Below are positions 33,908 to 43,646 of a stretch of 58,996 nucleotides of DNA, in pieces; position 1 is the first letter of the stretch; each line of letters starts with the position of its first letter. The translations under genes and the position numbers were made by a program. Source of the stretch: Candidatus Sysuiplasma superficiale (lineage in GTDB: Archaea; Thermoplasmatota; Thermoplasmata; Sysuiplasmatales; Sysuiplasmataceae); the NCBI GenBank assembly GCA_019720975.1, contig JAGVSJ010000012.1, forward strand, positions 1 through 58,996. The letters are read 5' to 3'. The notes under the pieces are model-generated. The model was not told the DNA's origin. It worked only from the letters and a program-made list of their open reading frames with translations, and searched no databases.

Positions 33908-35233
33908 TCACCCTAAATCCGGCGCCATGTGAAGACGAATTCCATTTTGTCGCCTTCTCTCTATCTCTTCTCTGCTTCCTATATCTCTTCTGCTGTATAT
34001 CTGACCGCCCACACAGACGGATGATTTTTCCAGAATGGCTGCAGCTTCCCACGGTTCTTCGGCCTTCGCAAGCAATGCAAACGATCTGGAGGATGTGGTC
34101 AGTATCTTCCCCTCAGATGCGTTTACGGAACCGAAATACAGCGTTGCACCCTTCTCGCCGATGCACCGTTCGTCAATGGTTATCTCCGTGCCTGTGATCG
34201 GCTTTTCACCGTAGCCCACAGGCACGAAATACCTGCAGACAGTTGCCATGCGCTCGAAAGACAGTTCCCTCTTCAGATGCCCGGTTGCGGAGGACAGCAG
34301 TGTCTCCGTAAGGCTGCCCTTCATCACAGAGATGACATTCAACGATTCCGGATCGGCAAACCTTGCATTGAACTCAAGGAGCCGCACTCCATCCCTGGTG
34401 AGCATGAAGCCGCCGTACAGAACGCCTCTGAATTCCCGGTTCTCCTTTCTGAGCGCTTGGAGCACCCTCTGCATTATGTAGATGGCCCTCTCTCTGTCTG
34501 ACTCCTCCAGGAACGGAAGGAGGCCGTCGCTCATTGAGTAGGAACCCATGCCTCCCGTGTTTGGTCCCCTGTCCCCTTCAAATGCCCTCTTGTGATCCTG
34601 TGCAAGCGGAAGCGGAAGCATCTCTTTGCCGTCTGTTATGGCCTGCAGGCTGAATTCCTCTCCGCTGAGCCTTTCCTCGAGGACGACACTTCCCTTCTTC
34701 CTTTCAAGCAGTTCCCTGACATAGACCTTTGCCTCGCTGATGTCGCTGAGCTGTTCGCCGACTATCTTCACCCCTTTGCCCCCTGTCAGGCCGCTTGGCT
34801 TGACGACAATGTCGCTGCTGCAGCCGTCAAGGAAGCCGGCCGCATCATCGAAACTGTCAAACACTGCGTAAATGGGGTTGCCTGGAATACCATAACTCTC
34901 CATCAGCCTTCTTGTGAACGCCTTTGAAAACTCGATCTCCGCCGCGTCCCTTGATGGACCGAAACAGGGGATCCCACTGGAGGTGAACGCATCTGCCAGA
35001 CCTGCCTCAAGGGGTGTTTCCGGTCCGATGACGGCAAGCTCTATCCCTTTCCCCTCCGCAAAACTGACAGTTCCATCAACATCAGTTTCCTCCCTGATCG
35101 AGAAGTCGGAACTCAGCCTCTCTATACCGGGGTTTCTGTTGCGCATGACAGAATAGACTGTGTTGCCCTCCCTGCAGAGCCTTTCCGTTAGTATGTGCTC
35201 CCTGCATCCTCCTCCCACAACAACTATTCTCAT
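33908..35233 (-). CDS. purD: Phosphoribosylamine-glycine ligase (PurD)
   Basis: GAR synthetase, the second enzyme of purine synthesis, joining phosphoribosylamine and glycine with ATP. About 441 residues. The N-terminal PurD domain opens MRIVVVGGGCREH. The ATP-grasp domain has VVKPSGLTGGKGVKIV, the family signature is in GDRGPNTGGMGSYS, and metal-binding residues lie in LLEFNARFADPE. The TATA box at 35258-35268 puts transcription at about 35236, so the ATG at 35233 is a leaderless start and the in-frame ATG at 35260 is unlikely. It is the first gene of an operon with the translin-like and M61 genes. Confidence 0.95.
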   Translation of the reverse strand: MRIVVVGGGCREHILTERLCREGNTVYSVMRNRNPGIERLSSDFSIREETDVDGTVSFAEGKGIELAVIGPETPLEAGLADAFTSSGIPCFGPSRDAAEIEFSKAFTRRLMESYGIPGNPIYAVFDSFDDAAGFLDGCSSDIVVKPSGLTGGKGVKIVGEQLSDISEAKVYVRELLERKKGSVVLEERLSGEEFSLQAITDGKEMLPLPLAQDHKRAFEGDRGPNTGGMGSYSMSDGLLPFLEESDRERAIYIMQRVLQALRKENREFRGVLYGGFMLTRDGVRLLEFNARFADPESLNVISVMKGSLTETLLSSATGHLKRELSFERMATVCRYFVPVGYGEKPITGTEITIDERCIGEKGATLYFGSVNASEGKILTTSSRSFALLAKAEEPWEAAAILEKSSVCVGGQIYSRRDIGSREEIERRRQNGIRLHMAPDLG

Positions 35234-35257
35234 ACCGTTGCCTCTAACCAGCACTTC

Positions 35258-35268
35258 CATAAAAATTC
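35258..35268 (-). promoter_or_regulatory. TATA box, purD operon
   Basis: GAATTTTTATG on the minus strand is centred about 29 bases before the ATG at 35233. It overlaps the alternative ATG at 35260, ruling that start out as a normal one. Confidence 0.6.
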
Positions 35269-35363
35269 TTCACCGGCGCTGATGCGGCTTCGGCCGCACC
35301 CATCCGTTCATTCCGAAGCCTGTGGCCGCACCGGCACGTTACAATGAGAATGCCACGGATAAT

Positions 35364-35372
35364 GTTTATCAA
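35364..35372 (+). promoter_or_regulatory. TATA box, EamA gene
   Basis: GTTTATCAA is centred about 29 bases before the ATG at 35397. Confidence 0.55.
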
Positions 35373-35396
35373 CTGAGAGTCCTACCATCCGCTCAC

Positions 35397-36260
35397 ATGG
35401 AGAGGGAAAGGCTTGCAGCTGTAGGTGCAACACTCCTGGCCGCCGCACTGTGGGGCACCTCCTTTCCGCTGATAAAGGTCGGGCTGCTTACAATAAACCC
35501 CTACTCCTTTCTCTCCTGGCGCTTCATCATCGCCGCCGTAATACTGCTTGCAATCCAGTACCGCTACAACAGGAGATTCACAGGCCTCATCAACCGCGAA
35601 ACTGCGGTCTTCGGCCTCATACTTTCTCTCTCCTTTCTCTTCCAGTACATCGGGCAGGTAACAACAACGGCCGGGGAAGCAGCGGTCCTCATCAATACGG
35701 GCCCGATAATAGTCCCTGTCCTCGCCTATCTTATCATAGATGAAAGGCTATCGCGAAAGAGATGGCCCGCTGTGGCTGTCGGCGTCATCGGCATACTGTT
35801 CACCTCGGGTGTGATAGAACAGAACGGCTTGAGCTCCTCGATATCCGGTGCGTCAGAGCTGATGATAGGTGCACTTTTCACTTCACTCTACATAGTTGTA
35901 ACAAAAAAGGCATCATCGACATCCGAACCGGTGGAGCTGTTCGCCGGATCATTCATATGCGCCGCCCTCTTCGTTACCGCCTTCACCATCATCAGCGGAA
36001 ACATGTCGCTTTCTCCTCTGACAGGTGTCCTTCCGCTCCTCTCCGTCCTCTATCTTTCTCTCTTCTGCACCATATTTCCGTTTTTCCTCTGGTTCAGGGG
36101 ACTGAAGGGCCTCACTGCCACGGCCTCAACAGTCATCACACTTTTCGAACCGGTTGTGAGCATCTTAATCTCCGTCCTTCTGCTCGACGAGATATTCACG
36201 CTTTTTGCTCTGGCGGGCACCGCGCTCATATTCACTGCCATAGTCTGGATGAGCCTCTGA
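35397..36260 (+). CDS. EamA/DMT-family transporter
   Basis: A 287-residue drug/metabolite transporter with ten hydrophobic segments arranged as two EamA repeats. The first repeat opens AALWGTSFPLIKVGLLTINPYSFLSWRF, the classic DMT entry helix. The second ends in TVITLFEPVVSILISVLLLDEIF, the typical EamA end motif. It probably exports amino acids, nucleotide-related compounds or other metabolites; the substrate is not predictable. A frame extends upstream to 35322, but the promoter lies inside that stretch. It is convergent with the YgjP-type gene. Confidence 0.9.
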   Translation: MERERLAAVGATLLAAALWGTSFPLIKVGLLTINPYSFLSWRFIIAAVILLAIQYRYNRRFTGLINRETAVFGLILSLSFLFQYIGQVTTTAGEAAVLINTGPIIVPVLAYLIIDERLSRKRWPAVAVGVIGILFTSGVIEQNGLSSSISGASELMIGALFTSLYIVVTKKASSTSEPVELFAGSFICAALFVTAFTIISGNMSLSPLTGVLPLLSVLYLSLFCTIFPFFLWFRGLKGLTATASTVITLFEPVVSILISVLLLDEIFTLFALAGTALIFTAIVWMSL

Positions 36261-36267
36261 AGCCGGT

Positions 36268-36999
36268 TCACCACGCGAATCTGACACCGAGCGCGATACT
36301 CCTCATCCTCTTCCTCTTTACACCGACGTCGTCAATGAATGATGACACGCTTTCCCAGAATCTCGTGTCATGCCTCCTGTTCTTCAGGTGGCACATCTCA
36401 TGAACTATGACATAGTCCATCAGTTCGTACGGAAACAGGGAAAGTTTACTGTTGAATCTTATGATGCCCGCAGATGAACAGCTCCCCCACTTGCTCCTGT
36501 ACGTGCCTATCTCATAACGCTCCGCACACAATCCGGTTATGCTTTCAATTTCAGGTATCCGTGTCCCTAGGTATTTTGCTGTCATGTCAAAATAGAATCT
36601 TGCAAGTACAGGTATTGCGTCAGAACAGTTATCAGATGTGAAGATTCTCAGCACTCCTGCGTTTCGGTCCAGTTCATACCTTCCCTCCAAAGAGGCATCA
36701 TTTGTGGGGTGAGTCATGACAGTCATCTCCTTTCCGTGGAGTATGGCGACAGAACCATCGGTGCCGTCTATCGGTTGCCTGCGTGATGCTGACATTTCCG
36801 CAAGCGAATTCTCAATCCAGCTGTAATTTTCTGCTATGAATTTCTCCACATCACCGTGTGCAGCCCAGGCCGGCGCTCTCACAATCACGTTGCATGATGC
36901 ATCTACTGATATGCTCATTTTCCTTATCCGCTGCCCCCTTCTTTCCAGGTATTCAAGTTCCCTTCCCTTTATTTCCATATGCTGCTTTCTCGGTGTCAT
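36268..36999 (-). CDS. YgjP/WLM-type zinc metallopeptidase
   Basis: A DUF45 (YgjP-like) metallopeptidase of about 243 residues. The zinc motif is VIVHEMCHLKNRRHDTRFW, with HExxH and the third ligand His downstream. The segment YRSKWGSCSSAGIIRFNSKLSLFP just before it is typical of the family. The cellular substrate is unknown; a relation to SprT/Wss1 DNA-protein crosslink peptidases is known for the wider clan. The frame is open to 37041, but a TATA-like GAATTTAGA at 37024-37032 points to the ATG at 36999; the ATG at 36978 is also possible. Confidence 0.87.
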   Translation of the reverse strand: MTPRKQHMEIKGRELEYLERRGQRIRKMSISVDASCNVIVRAPAWAAHGDVEKFIAENYSWIENSLAEMSASRRQPIDGTDGSVAILHGKEMTVMTHPTNDASLEGRYELDRNAGVLRIFTSDNCSDAIPVLARFYFDMTAKYLGTRIPEIESITGLCAERYEIGTYRSKWGSCSSAGIIRFNSKLSLFPYELMDYVIVHEMCHLKNRRHDTRFWESVSSFIDDVGVKRKRMRSIALGVRFAW

Positions 37000-37041
37000 T
37001 CTGGCCGCGCCATGTCCGGCGAGTCTAAATTCATTTCGCAT

Positions 37042-37507
37042 GCGCGGTAATCCCGAGGCATCATGAATGCCGTCATGTCAGGTGCCCGCAACTGTTGACC
37101 AACAGAAGTCCTGCGTGGCGATATTGCTACACCGGTACAGTTCTTTCTAGGCGGGAGCGCATCCAAAGTCGGGATTTGTCAGGATACGCTCAGCGGTAAA
37201 AGACTGGCAAAAGAGGGCTAGAGCGCCTTTGGTTCAGTCGGTTTGAACACCATTTTCAGCTCCCTGCAGGCAAACTAACTATCAGACTTGTGCCTGCCTC
37301 CCCTTCCGAGCGGGAAGGGGACACTTCTCATCAAGCTGGGAGGAGTCATTCCAACCCTTCGAAACACCTGCCAGCTGCGCGCCGGCAGATCTGACTGAGT
37401 GTAAGCGCTTTATTTCGAAAGCGTTTCCGATCAAACACAGCAGGTGGCCAATCAAAAACGACTGTTTCAAGAGGCTGAGGTGTTATTCCCGATTCGGCGA
37501 CGTATGG
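37042..37507. other. Intergenic, no gene seen
   Basis: About 465 bases without a supported gene between the peptidase genes. I looked for a tRNA around 37200-37260 because of a TTCAGTCGG-like stretch but no cloverleaf forms. The only clear signal is the sedolisin TATA box at its right end. Confidence 0.55.
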
Positions 37508-37515
37508 ATATATAT
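37508..37515 (+). promoter_or_regulatory. TATA box, sedolisin gene
   Basis: ATATATAT lies about 36 bases before the ATG at 37548, giving a leader of about 10 bases that contains GGTGG. The in-frame TTG at 37533 would not be transcribed in full. Confidence 0.6.
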
Positions 37516-37547
37516 GATTATTATTATCCGGATTGAGTGGTGGAACC

Positions 37548-40500
37548 ATGAGGAGAGTGGATAGTGATAAGCTATTTTTGGCGACAATTGTGATTGCGAT
37601 TGTGATCGCTTTATTGGTGATTGTGCCAGCAGGATATGCTTCCCTGCAGAATCTTCCTGCTGCAGTTGGTGCAGGTGGCAACGCGCCTTCCGGTAGGTTT
37701 CTGACCATACCGAACACGGCGGCATCAGGTTACAGTCAGATCTCTAACCTCAGCAACAGCACAACTATTCCCTTTACCGTGTATGTTCCACTCACAAACA
37801 TATCGCTCATAAACTACTACTCAACTGCAATTTCCACCCCCGGCTCCCCCCTTTATAGACATTTCATGACACCTTCAAGAATAAGAACCCTTTTCACTAA
37901 TTCCAAAGCGTATCAATCCACGCTGAATTATCTAAGTGCGCATGGTTTCAATGTGGTCGCACAATCCATGAATTCCTTGATTGTTGCAACAGGCACCGTG
38001 AAGCAAATAAAGGAATACCTTGGCCTGTCGGTTGGATTGTACTCGAACGGTAAATCTTCTTATTACAACGCATATGGAACGCCGCTCATTCCCGGCGTTG
38101 ATTTCTACGCGTCCAACCTGACCGCTTCGCTCTTCTCCCATCCGTCAACGATGGTCAATCAGACATTGATTAACAGCATGAGGACAGTGACACAGCAGGT
38201 GAATCCACTTTTCTCTATAGAGCCATATCCCGCCACTGCGCTGCAAACCGTTTATAACACAACCGGCCTCTACTCGGAGGGTATAAACGGCTCGGGCCAG
38301 ACAATAGGTATACTCGACTTCTATGGAGATCCATACATAGCGCAGGAACTCAGTTATTTCGACAGCCTCTATGGTCTGCAGGCACCGCCAGCCCTCAACA
38401 TCATACCCATCGGGCCGTACAATCCCGCTCTCGGCCTCTCCACAGGATGGGCCGGGGAGATTAGCCTTGATGTCGAAGCGTCCCATACAATGGCTCCCGG
38501 TGCCACCATAGACCTGTATATTGCGAATGGAAATCTCCCGCTTGCCGCTCCCATATCAACCATCGTCGGTGACGACGCCGTAAACAGTCTGTCGCAGAGT
38601 TTTTCCATACCCGAATCAACCTTCGCAAATTTCCCTGCGCCTGTGACGTATTTCAATGTCATCCTCCCTGACTTATTCTACCAGCTCGGCTCTATGGAAG
38701 GCATAACATTTTCAGCATCGACCGGTGACGCGGGTGGAAGCGGATACAGCTCCGGGCCTCTGGGTACTCCGGGTTATCCATCCACATCTCCCTTTGTCAC
38801 CGCGCTTGGCGGAACAACTACATATCTCACATTCAATGGTAATGCGGTCAGTTCGTTCAACCAGACTGCCTGGTCGAATTATGGTTTTGTCCCAGATTTC
38901 GTCAATTACGGCGGGAGCACCGGCGGCATCAGCATGCTTGAACCATTGCCATGGTATCAGCAGAACCTGCCAAGAATCAGTCACGGTCCCTATCCGGCAG
39001 GAAGGATGGTTCCGGATGTTTCGCTTGAGGCTTCCGTATTCCCTGGCATGGTTTATGTGTTCCCCGGCAATCAAGCCGGAATAAGCGGAGGAACGAGTGA
39101 AGCGAGTCCGTTGTTTGCTGGACTTATCGCACTGCTGGGACAGTACGAAGGCGGGAAGGTCGGACTGATTAATCCTGCGCTTTATCAGCTTGCAGGCAAC
39201 TCGTCCGTATATAGCAAAGCATTCGATCCTATAACGGTCGGGTATAACATACCTTGGACAGCGGGAAAGGGCTATAACCTCGTCACGGGCTTGGGAGCCA
39301 TCAACATGGGTGCGCTTGCCTATTACTTCAAGAAAATGACAATGACCGCGCCCCCGCCAACATTGTCCATACAGGTCATACCAGAGAACAGTACTGGCGG
39401 GCAACCATTCGAGTTTCCCCAGGGCACGACCATAACGGTAAACGCAACCATAATGAGCTCTGTTGGTTTTGTGACTTCAGGGAGTTTTAATGCGTCACTC
39501 ATTTCGCTCGACGGCGAGGTCGCTTCAACCACCCTCAAACTGAACAGTACGACAGATACGTGGGAAGGCTATCTGACAGTTCCCATAGTGGCAGCCAATA
39601 CAGGCATTTCGGACGTAGTGGTCTCAGGCAGTAATTCGTCCGGAGTTTCCGGCATCGGCATGGCCGAGGTTTACCTCGGATATTATGCAACGATACTGAA
39701 TGTGATTTCCGCTGACTCATATATTTTCAATACAACTGTTACAGTCCCGATCACCGTTATGGCGATGCAGAGCTGGATAACCAACGGCACCGCAGTTGAT
39801 TCGCCGCTCGGTTTGTTTCCCCTTTCATACAGCATACTTGACACGTCGAACCCAGTCCTTAGCAACGGCTATTCCGTGGTCGGCCCGCAGATAATTCTGC
39901 CCTATAACAGCACACTTGGCGTGAATGAAGGAACCATAACCGAAACATATCCCGCGGGCCCGATTCTGTTCGTAGGCAACGCATCTTACGTGTATTTGCC
40001 GGTCACAAATGGCGTCGGCCTTCAGCAGAGCTTTATCCTCGGTCCGCAGGGGGTAGAGCCAGGTTCCGTCGGTGCAGGCCAGAACATTTATGTTGCGCCA
40101 TTCGTTTCACTGCCACTCAACCTGTTCAATACCAATGTGCTCTTTGGCTCCAGTGTAACTTTCTCGCTTGTCAACTCAAACGGCGTACTGGTCAGCCAGG
40201 TTACCGTTCCATCTTTCGGTTCACCCACTCCCTTTTCAGAGCTGCCTGTACCCTCCACAAATCCGCCTGGTCTATACACAATACTCATAAGCTCGGTCTA
40301 CAACACAATTTCCGGTAGCTCGGTGACCGGAAGCTTCTATGGCCAGATACTTGTGACTTCGAAGGCGAACGTGCCCATGGTCAGCATTTCTCCTTCAGTG
40401 CTCTACGAAGGCCAGACCGCCACTGTTACGGCAAACATAACATACCCTAACGGTACGGAAGTTCAGTACGGAATGTATTCCGCCTTCCTCTATCCGTCGG

Positions 40501-41192
40501 ATCTCAATCCTGAATACACGTCGGTAATCAACGATGTGGCGACCGTTCCGATACCTCTCTATTACAGCACTGCCGCCAAAGAATGGGTCGGAACCTTGTA
40601 CCTTCCCTCCGGCAACAGCTCAGGCAGCATATCGTTTGAGAACGGACTTCCCGACTGGTCCGGCTACTACAGCCTTCTGGTTGTCGGTCTTGCGGCGGAC
40701 GGTCTGCCCACCGTTTCCAACATGTCCCATGACATCAGTTTCTATCTTGAATCCCCGCTGATCGCGAGCATACAGAACGAAACGATAACTCTTGCAAACA
40801 GGCTTTCAGCCCTGCAGTCGGAGGTTACATCACTTATCCAGCAGCTGAGGAACAACATAACAAGCCTGAGGAACAACATAAGTGCTCTGCAGGCGAACAT
40901 TTCTGCGATGAAGACCGAACTCCTGAGTGTACAGTCACAACTCAGCTCATTGCAGGCACAGCTGAATTACGTCAATACAACTTTCGGAGTCAATACCAGT
41001 CATCTTCAGGTTGAAATAACGAATCTGCAAAAACAGGACTCTGCATTACTCAGCAAACTCAACGCCGAACAGAGCGGGTTAACTGCAAACAGGTCAGACA
41101 CGAGTAACGACACATACCTCGCAATCGGAGCTATCGCACTGGCCGCTGTTGCCCTAATTGTTGCTGCCGTATCGATGCGGAGAAAAAAGTGA
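37548..41192 (+). CDS. Cell-surface sedolisin (S53) protease with coiled-coil stalk
   Basis: A protein of about 1214 residues. A hydrophobic N-terminal signal/anchor (about 10-30) is followed by an activation pro-domain (about 50-240, MTPSRIRTLF) of the kumamolisin type and the S53 catalytic domain. The catalytic residues are Glu304 and Asp308 (GEISLDVEAS), Asp394 (STGDAGGS) and Ser517 in SGGTSEASPLFAG. After the protease come about 500 residues of Ig-like beta-rich segments with many N-glycosylation sites, then a heptad coiled coil (about 1075-1170, with a duplicated LRNNI segment), one transmembrane helix and MRRKK. Known sedolisins work at acid pH, so this is likely an external protein-degrading enzyme held above the membrane by a stalk. 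Confidence 0.92.
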   Translation: MRRVDSDKLFLATIVIAIVIALLVIVPAGYASLQNLPAAVGAGGNAPSGRFLTIPNTAASGYSQISNLSNSTTIPFTVYVPLTNISLINYYSTAISTPGSPLYRHFMTPSRIRTLFTNSKAYQSTLNYLSAHGFNVVAQSMNSLIVATGTVKQIKEYLGLSVGLYSNGKSSYYNAYGTPLIPGVDFYASNLTASLFSHPSTMVNQTLINSMRTVTQQVNPLFSIEPYPATALQTVYNTTGLYSEGINGSGQTIGILDFYGDPYIAQELSYFDSLYGLQAPPALNIIPIGPYNPALGLSTGWAGEISLDVEASHTMAPGATIDLYIANGNLPLAAPISTIVGDDAVNSLSQSFSIPESTFANFPAPVTYFNVILPDLFYQLGSMEGITFSASTGDAGGSGYSSGPLGTPGYPSTSPFVTALGGTTTYLTFNGNAVSSFNQTAWSNYGFVPDFVNYGGSTGGISMLEPLPWYQQNLPRISHGPYPAGRMVPDVSLEASVFPGMVYVFPGNQAGISGGTSEASPLFAGLIALLGQYEGGKVGLINPALYQLAGNSSVYSKAFDPITVGYNIPWTAGKGYNLVTGLGAINMGALAYYFKKMTMTAPPPTLSIQVIPENSTGGQPFEFPQGTTITVNATIMSSVGFVTSGSFNASLISLDGEVASTTLKLNSTTDTWEGYLTVPIVAANTGISDVVVSGSNSSGVSGIGMAEVYLGYYATILNVISADSYIFNTTVTVPITVMAMQSWITNGTAVDSPLGLFPLSYSILDTSNPVLSNGYSVVGPQIILPYNSTLGVNEGTITETYPAGPILFVGNASYVYLPVTNGVGLQQSFILGPQGVEPGSVGAGQNIYVAPFVSLPLNLFNTNVLFGSSVTFSLVNSNGVLVSQVTVPSFGSPTPFSELPVPSTNPPGLYTILISSVYNTISGSSVTGSFYGQILVTSKANVPMVSISPSVLYEGQTATVTANITYPNGTEVQYGMYSAFLYPSDLNPEYTSVINDVATVPIPLYYSTAAKEWVGTLYLPSGNSSGSISFENGLPDWSGYYSLLVVGLAADGLPTVSNMSHDISFYLESPLIASIQNETITLANRLSALQSEVTSLIQQLRNNITSLRNNISALQANISAMKTELLSVQSQLSSLQAQLNYVNTTFGVNTSHLQVEITNLQKQDSALLSKLNAEQSGLTANRSDTSNDTYLAIGAIALAAVALIVAAVSMRRKK

Positions 41193-42643
41193 ATCAGGAA
41201 AGATTTGAGCGGCAGACAAAACCTCTTCCAAAACATCTTCATTCTCAATTGATTGCAAGGACATCTGCATTCAGGAAAGTTCAGATACCTCTATCCCTGG
41301 CGGAATGAACATTATGAGTTTGCGGTGCTCTTCTATCCTCCAAGTATTTTCAGATGAAGAGCCGATATTCAAACATGTGGTTCCACCGCTGAAACCAGCC
41401 TGACTCCGCAGTCTTGGGGCCATTGCGACCAATATTTCTTGCTCTCCTTACTGCTTCAATGGCATTCCTCGACCTTCCACTTGTCAGCAAGCCAATCACC
41501 ACATCTCCTGCCGGCATATTGTCTCCGCCTGTCGGCAAATAGCATCAATTGTTCTACTTTCCTTATTTAGCCTTGCGGAGAACTCTCCGCCAACGAGCTG
41601 GGCATCAGAGGCAGTGCCGTCGTAGTCTAATATCCCTATTTTTCCACTGTTTCTGCAGGTGCGGGCCGGTAAATCACAGGCCGCCGCTATTTCATCCCTT
41701 CCGACAGCAGTGATTTGTGCACTTCTATTTCTTTCACTGTTTCGGCCCGAGTTTCATCCTCCGCCTTTTATGATATGAGTTGCTCTTCCAAGTTAACCCG
41801 CAACTCCGTCATTATCCCTTGCCCATTGACGCTGAGCACCTGGACCCGTGACAGATGTTGGATGACGTCTGTAGGCGAATACTTCCTGAGCATCTTTTGC
41901 GAAACAAGCAGGTTGTACATGCGACAGTGGAGCATAATTGCAATTAAATTGACAAACAGCCAGCCGTTCAGTTGGTAGTCGTCGCGCATGCAGGAGCGGT
42001 CGTCAAATTTGAAGGCTGTTGGACACCACTAAATGGAAGGGTTCTATACAATCCTGACCTTGCACATTAACTCATTCTTTGTCACACTTCCAAAAACTGA
42101 TTTAGGTCTCGACATACTCCCATGCTTCATTGATGGATGGAATGATGCGCCATGTCGTTTTGGCGGCCATACTTTACGACGAGCATATTGCACAAGCAAT
42201 CAATATCATCCCGGATTTGTCGTTCGGAACTACTGATGAGGTCTTTGAGTAAAGGAGATTTTCACCTCTGCCTTGCTGGATAAAGAATTGATGGTTCCAC
42301 CTGCTTGCCATGTTCTCTCATCCATTTTCTGTAGTATTCATTCGGTATCTTGTACACGCGTGCCGGGTGCAGTCCGATGTCATTGTATTGAATATTCACG
42401 TCCGTAATGCTCTGCCTTACGTCGTTCACAGTGATATGTTGAGCGATTCACGACAACATAATTCAGGAAACAGATAGGCTGAACTCAGTTGCATGACACA
42501 AACAAGCAGCCCATGCATCAAATCATTCTCACCGTTCATGCTGAAACATATTCAGGCAAATGTCAAAGCAAGAGCTACACCATGCACACAGGTATTGTTC
42601 CTGCTCCCGAAATGTAGGCCTGCATTCTACATGGAATGACGTA
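41193..42643. other. Decayed, gene-poor region with insertion-sequence remnant
   Basis: Nearly 1.5 kb without an intact gene. Apart from the transposase remnant at 41768-42028, the minus strand shows protein-like fragments broken by stops. One at about 41510-41705 contains AACDLPARTC and DYDGTASDAQLVGGEF. One at about 42262-42429 contains IGLHPARVYKIPNEYYRKWM. One at about 42120-42245 contains RQIRDDIDCLCNMLVVKYG. I do not recognise the families. It marks the left edge of the peptidoglycan-related gene cluster. Confidence 0.6.
41768..42028 (-). pseudogene. IS1634/IS4-type transposase fragment
   Basis: A 3'-terminal fragment in one frame reads DDRSCMRDDYQLNGWLFVNL, then IAIMLHCRMYNLL, KMLRKYSPTDVIQHLSRVQV and LSVNGQ. 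This is the conserved C-terminal pattern of IS1634-like (IS4 superfamily) transposases (…RSYMRDDxxLEGWxFINF…LxKYSPxDxLxxLSRV). A TAG lies just upstream of the fragment and the rest of the catalytic domain is not found. It therefore cannot be active. Confidence 0.7.
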
Positions 42644-42655
42644 AAATTAATTATA
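42644..42655 (+). promoter_or_regulatory. TATA box, propeller-mupG operon
   Basis: AAATTAATTATA predicts transcription from about 42676, about 8 bases before the ATG at 42684. Confidence 0.6.
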
Positions 42656-42683
42656 GATGGCAATACTGCACGGTTGACGTGAT

Positions 42684-43646
42684 ATGAAACAGCACAGTTC
42701 CAGAAACATAGAATTTATGCCAGATTTCGACGTTAGAAACTCTGTCGTAGTCAGAAATCCAGAGAAAAATGCGCCCGGATACTGGGTCGGTGCGCCATCG
42801 GCAGTCGTTCACGGCAAGGATGTCTATCTCACTTACCGAATACGAAGACCCAGGGGGGAAGGGAGAGGCGTAATAAACAGAGTCTCGAAGAGTTCTGACG
42901 GCATTCACTTCAACGATGAATTCGAAATAGTGAATAGCGCACTTGGAAACACTCCTTCAATTGAACGCAGTTGTCTTGTACCCTTTGATGGCGGTTTCAG
43001 GCTGTATTTCAGTTACGTGAACCCTAAAACCAATATCTGGCAGATTGATATGGTGGAGGCGCCTTCAGTAACTGAATTCAATATTTCCGCCAGAAGGAAT
43101 GTATTATCAGCGGCTGATGCTGGCGCGAGCGGAGTAAAGGATCCCTGGATTCTTAAGCTAGGTAACTTCTACCTCATGTATGTCAGTTTCGCTCCGCTTC
43201 CTTCAAAACAGACTAGCGACCTGCATGCAACGGCGGATGCATTTGCCACCGGTCTCACGACATCCAACAGCGGCCTTGCAATAAGCAGCGACGGCATAAG
43301 ATTCAGCTGGGCAGGCGAAGTAATTGGTCTCGGAAGCGGATGGGATTCGAGCACCACACGTATAAGTTCGATTGCCAGGACAAATTGGGGGTTTGTTGCA
43401 TTTTACGACGGCTCTGCAAGCATAGAAGAAAATTATGAAGAAAGGTGCGGGATAGCCATAACATCCGATCTACGTAATTTCACCAGGCTCTCAATTGACG
43501 GCCCGGCTTTACTGGGCGAGAGCGGCAGATCGGTGAGATATGTCGACTCAGTCAGGTTCGGTGATAAGCTGATTTATTATTTTGAAACTACGAGGGCAGA
43601 CGGATCGCACGAACTCAGGGCATTAGCTTGTGAGGTGGATGAGTGA
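42684..43646 (+). CDS. Beta-propeller glycosidase-like protein (GH43/GH130-type fold)
   Basis: A 320-residue protein made of repeated beta blades with short Asp-containing motifs: APSAVVHGKDVYLTYRIRR, RSCLVPFDGGFRLYFSYV, GVKDPWILKLGNFYLMYVSF and ARTNWGFVAFYDGS. This pattern is typical of five-bladed propeller glycosidases and phosphorylases of the GH32/43/62/130 group. The KDPWI motif resembles the EDPRI motif of GH130. The exact family, and whether it is a hydrolase or phosphorylase, cannot be settled. No signal peptide is seen, so it acts inside the cell. Its stop overlaps the mupG-like start by 4 bases (GTGA), so the two are coupled and probably act on the same imported glycan. Confidence 0.7.
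   Translation: MKQHSSRNIEFMPDFDVRNSVVVRNPEKNAPGYWVGAPSAVVHGKDVYLTYRIRRPRGEGRGVINRVSKSSDGIHFNDEFEIVNSALGNTPSIERSCLVPFDGGFRLYFSYVNPKTNIWQIDMVEAPSVTEFNISARRNVLSAADAGASGVKDPWILKLGNFYLMYVSFAPLPSKQTSDLHATADAFATGLTTSNSGLAISSDGIRFSWAGEVIGLGSGWDSSTTRISSIARTNWGFVAFYDGSASIEENYEERCGIAITSDLRNFTRLSIDGPALLGESGRSVRYVDSVRFGDKLIYYFETTRADGSHELRALACEVDE

Noticed and set aside
37200-37265. Possible tRNA gene
   Set aside because: A T-loop-like stretch is present but no acceptor or anticodon stem can be formed.
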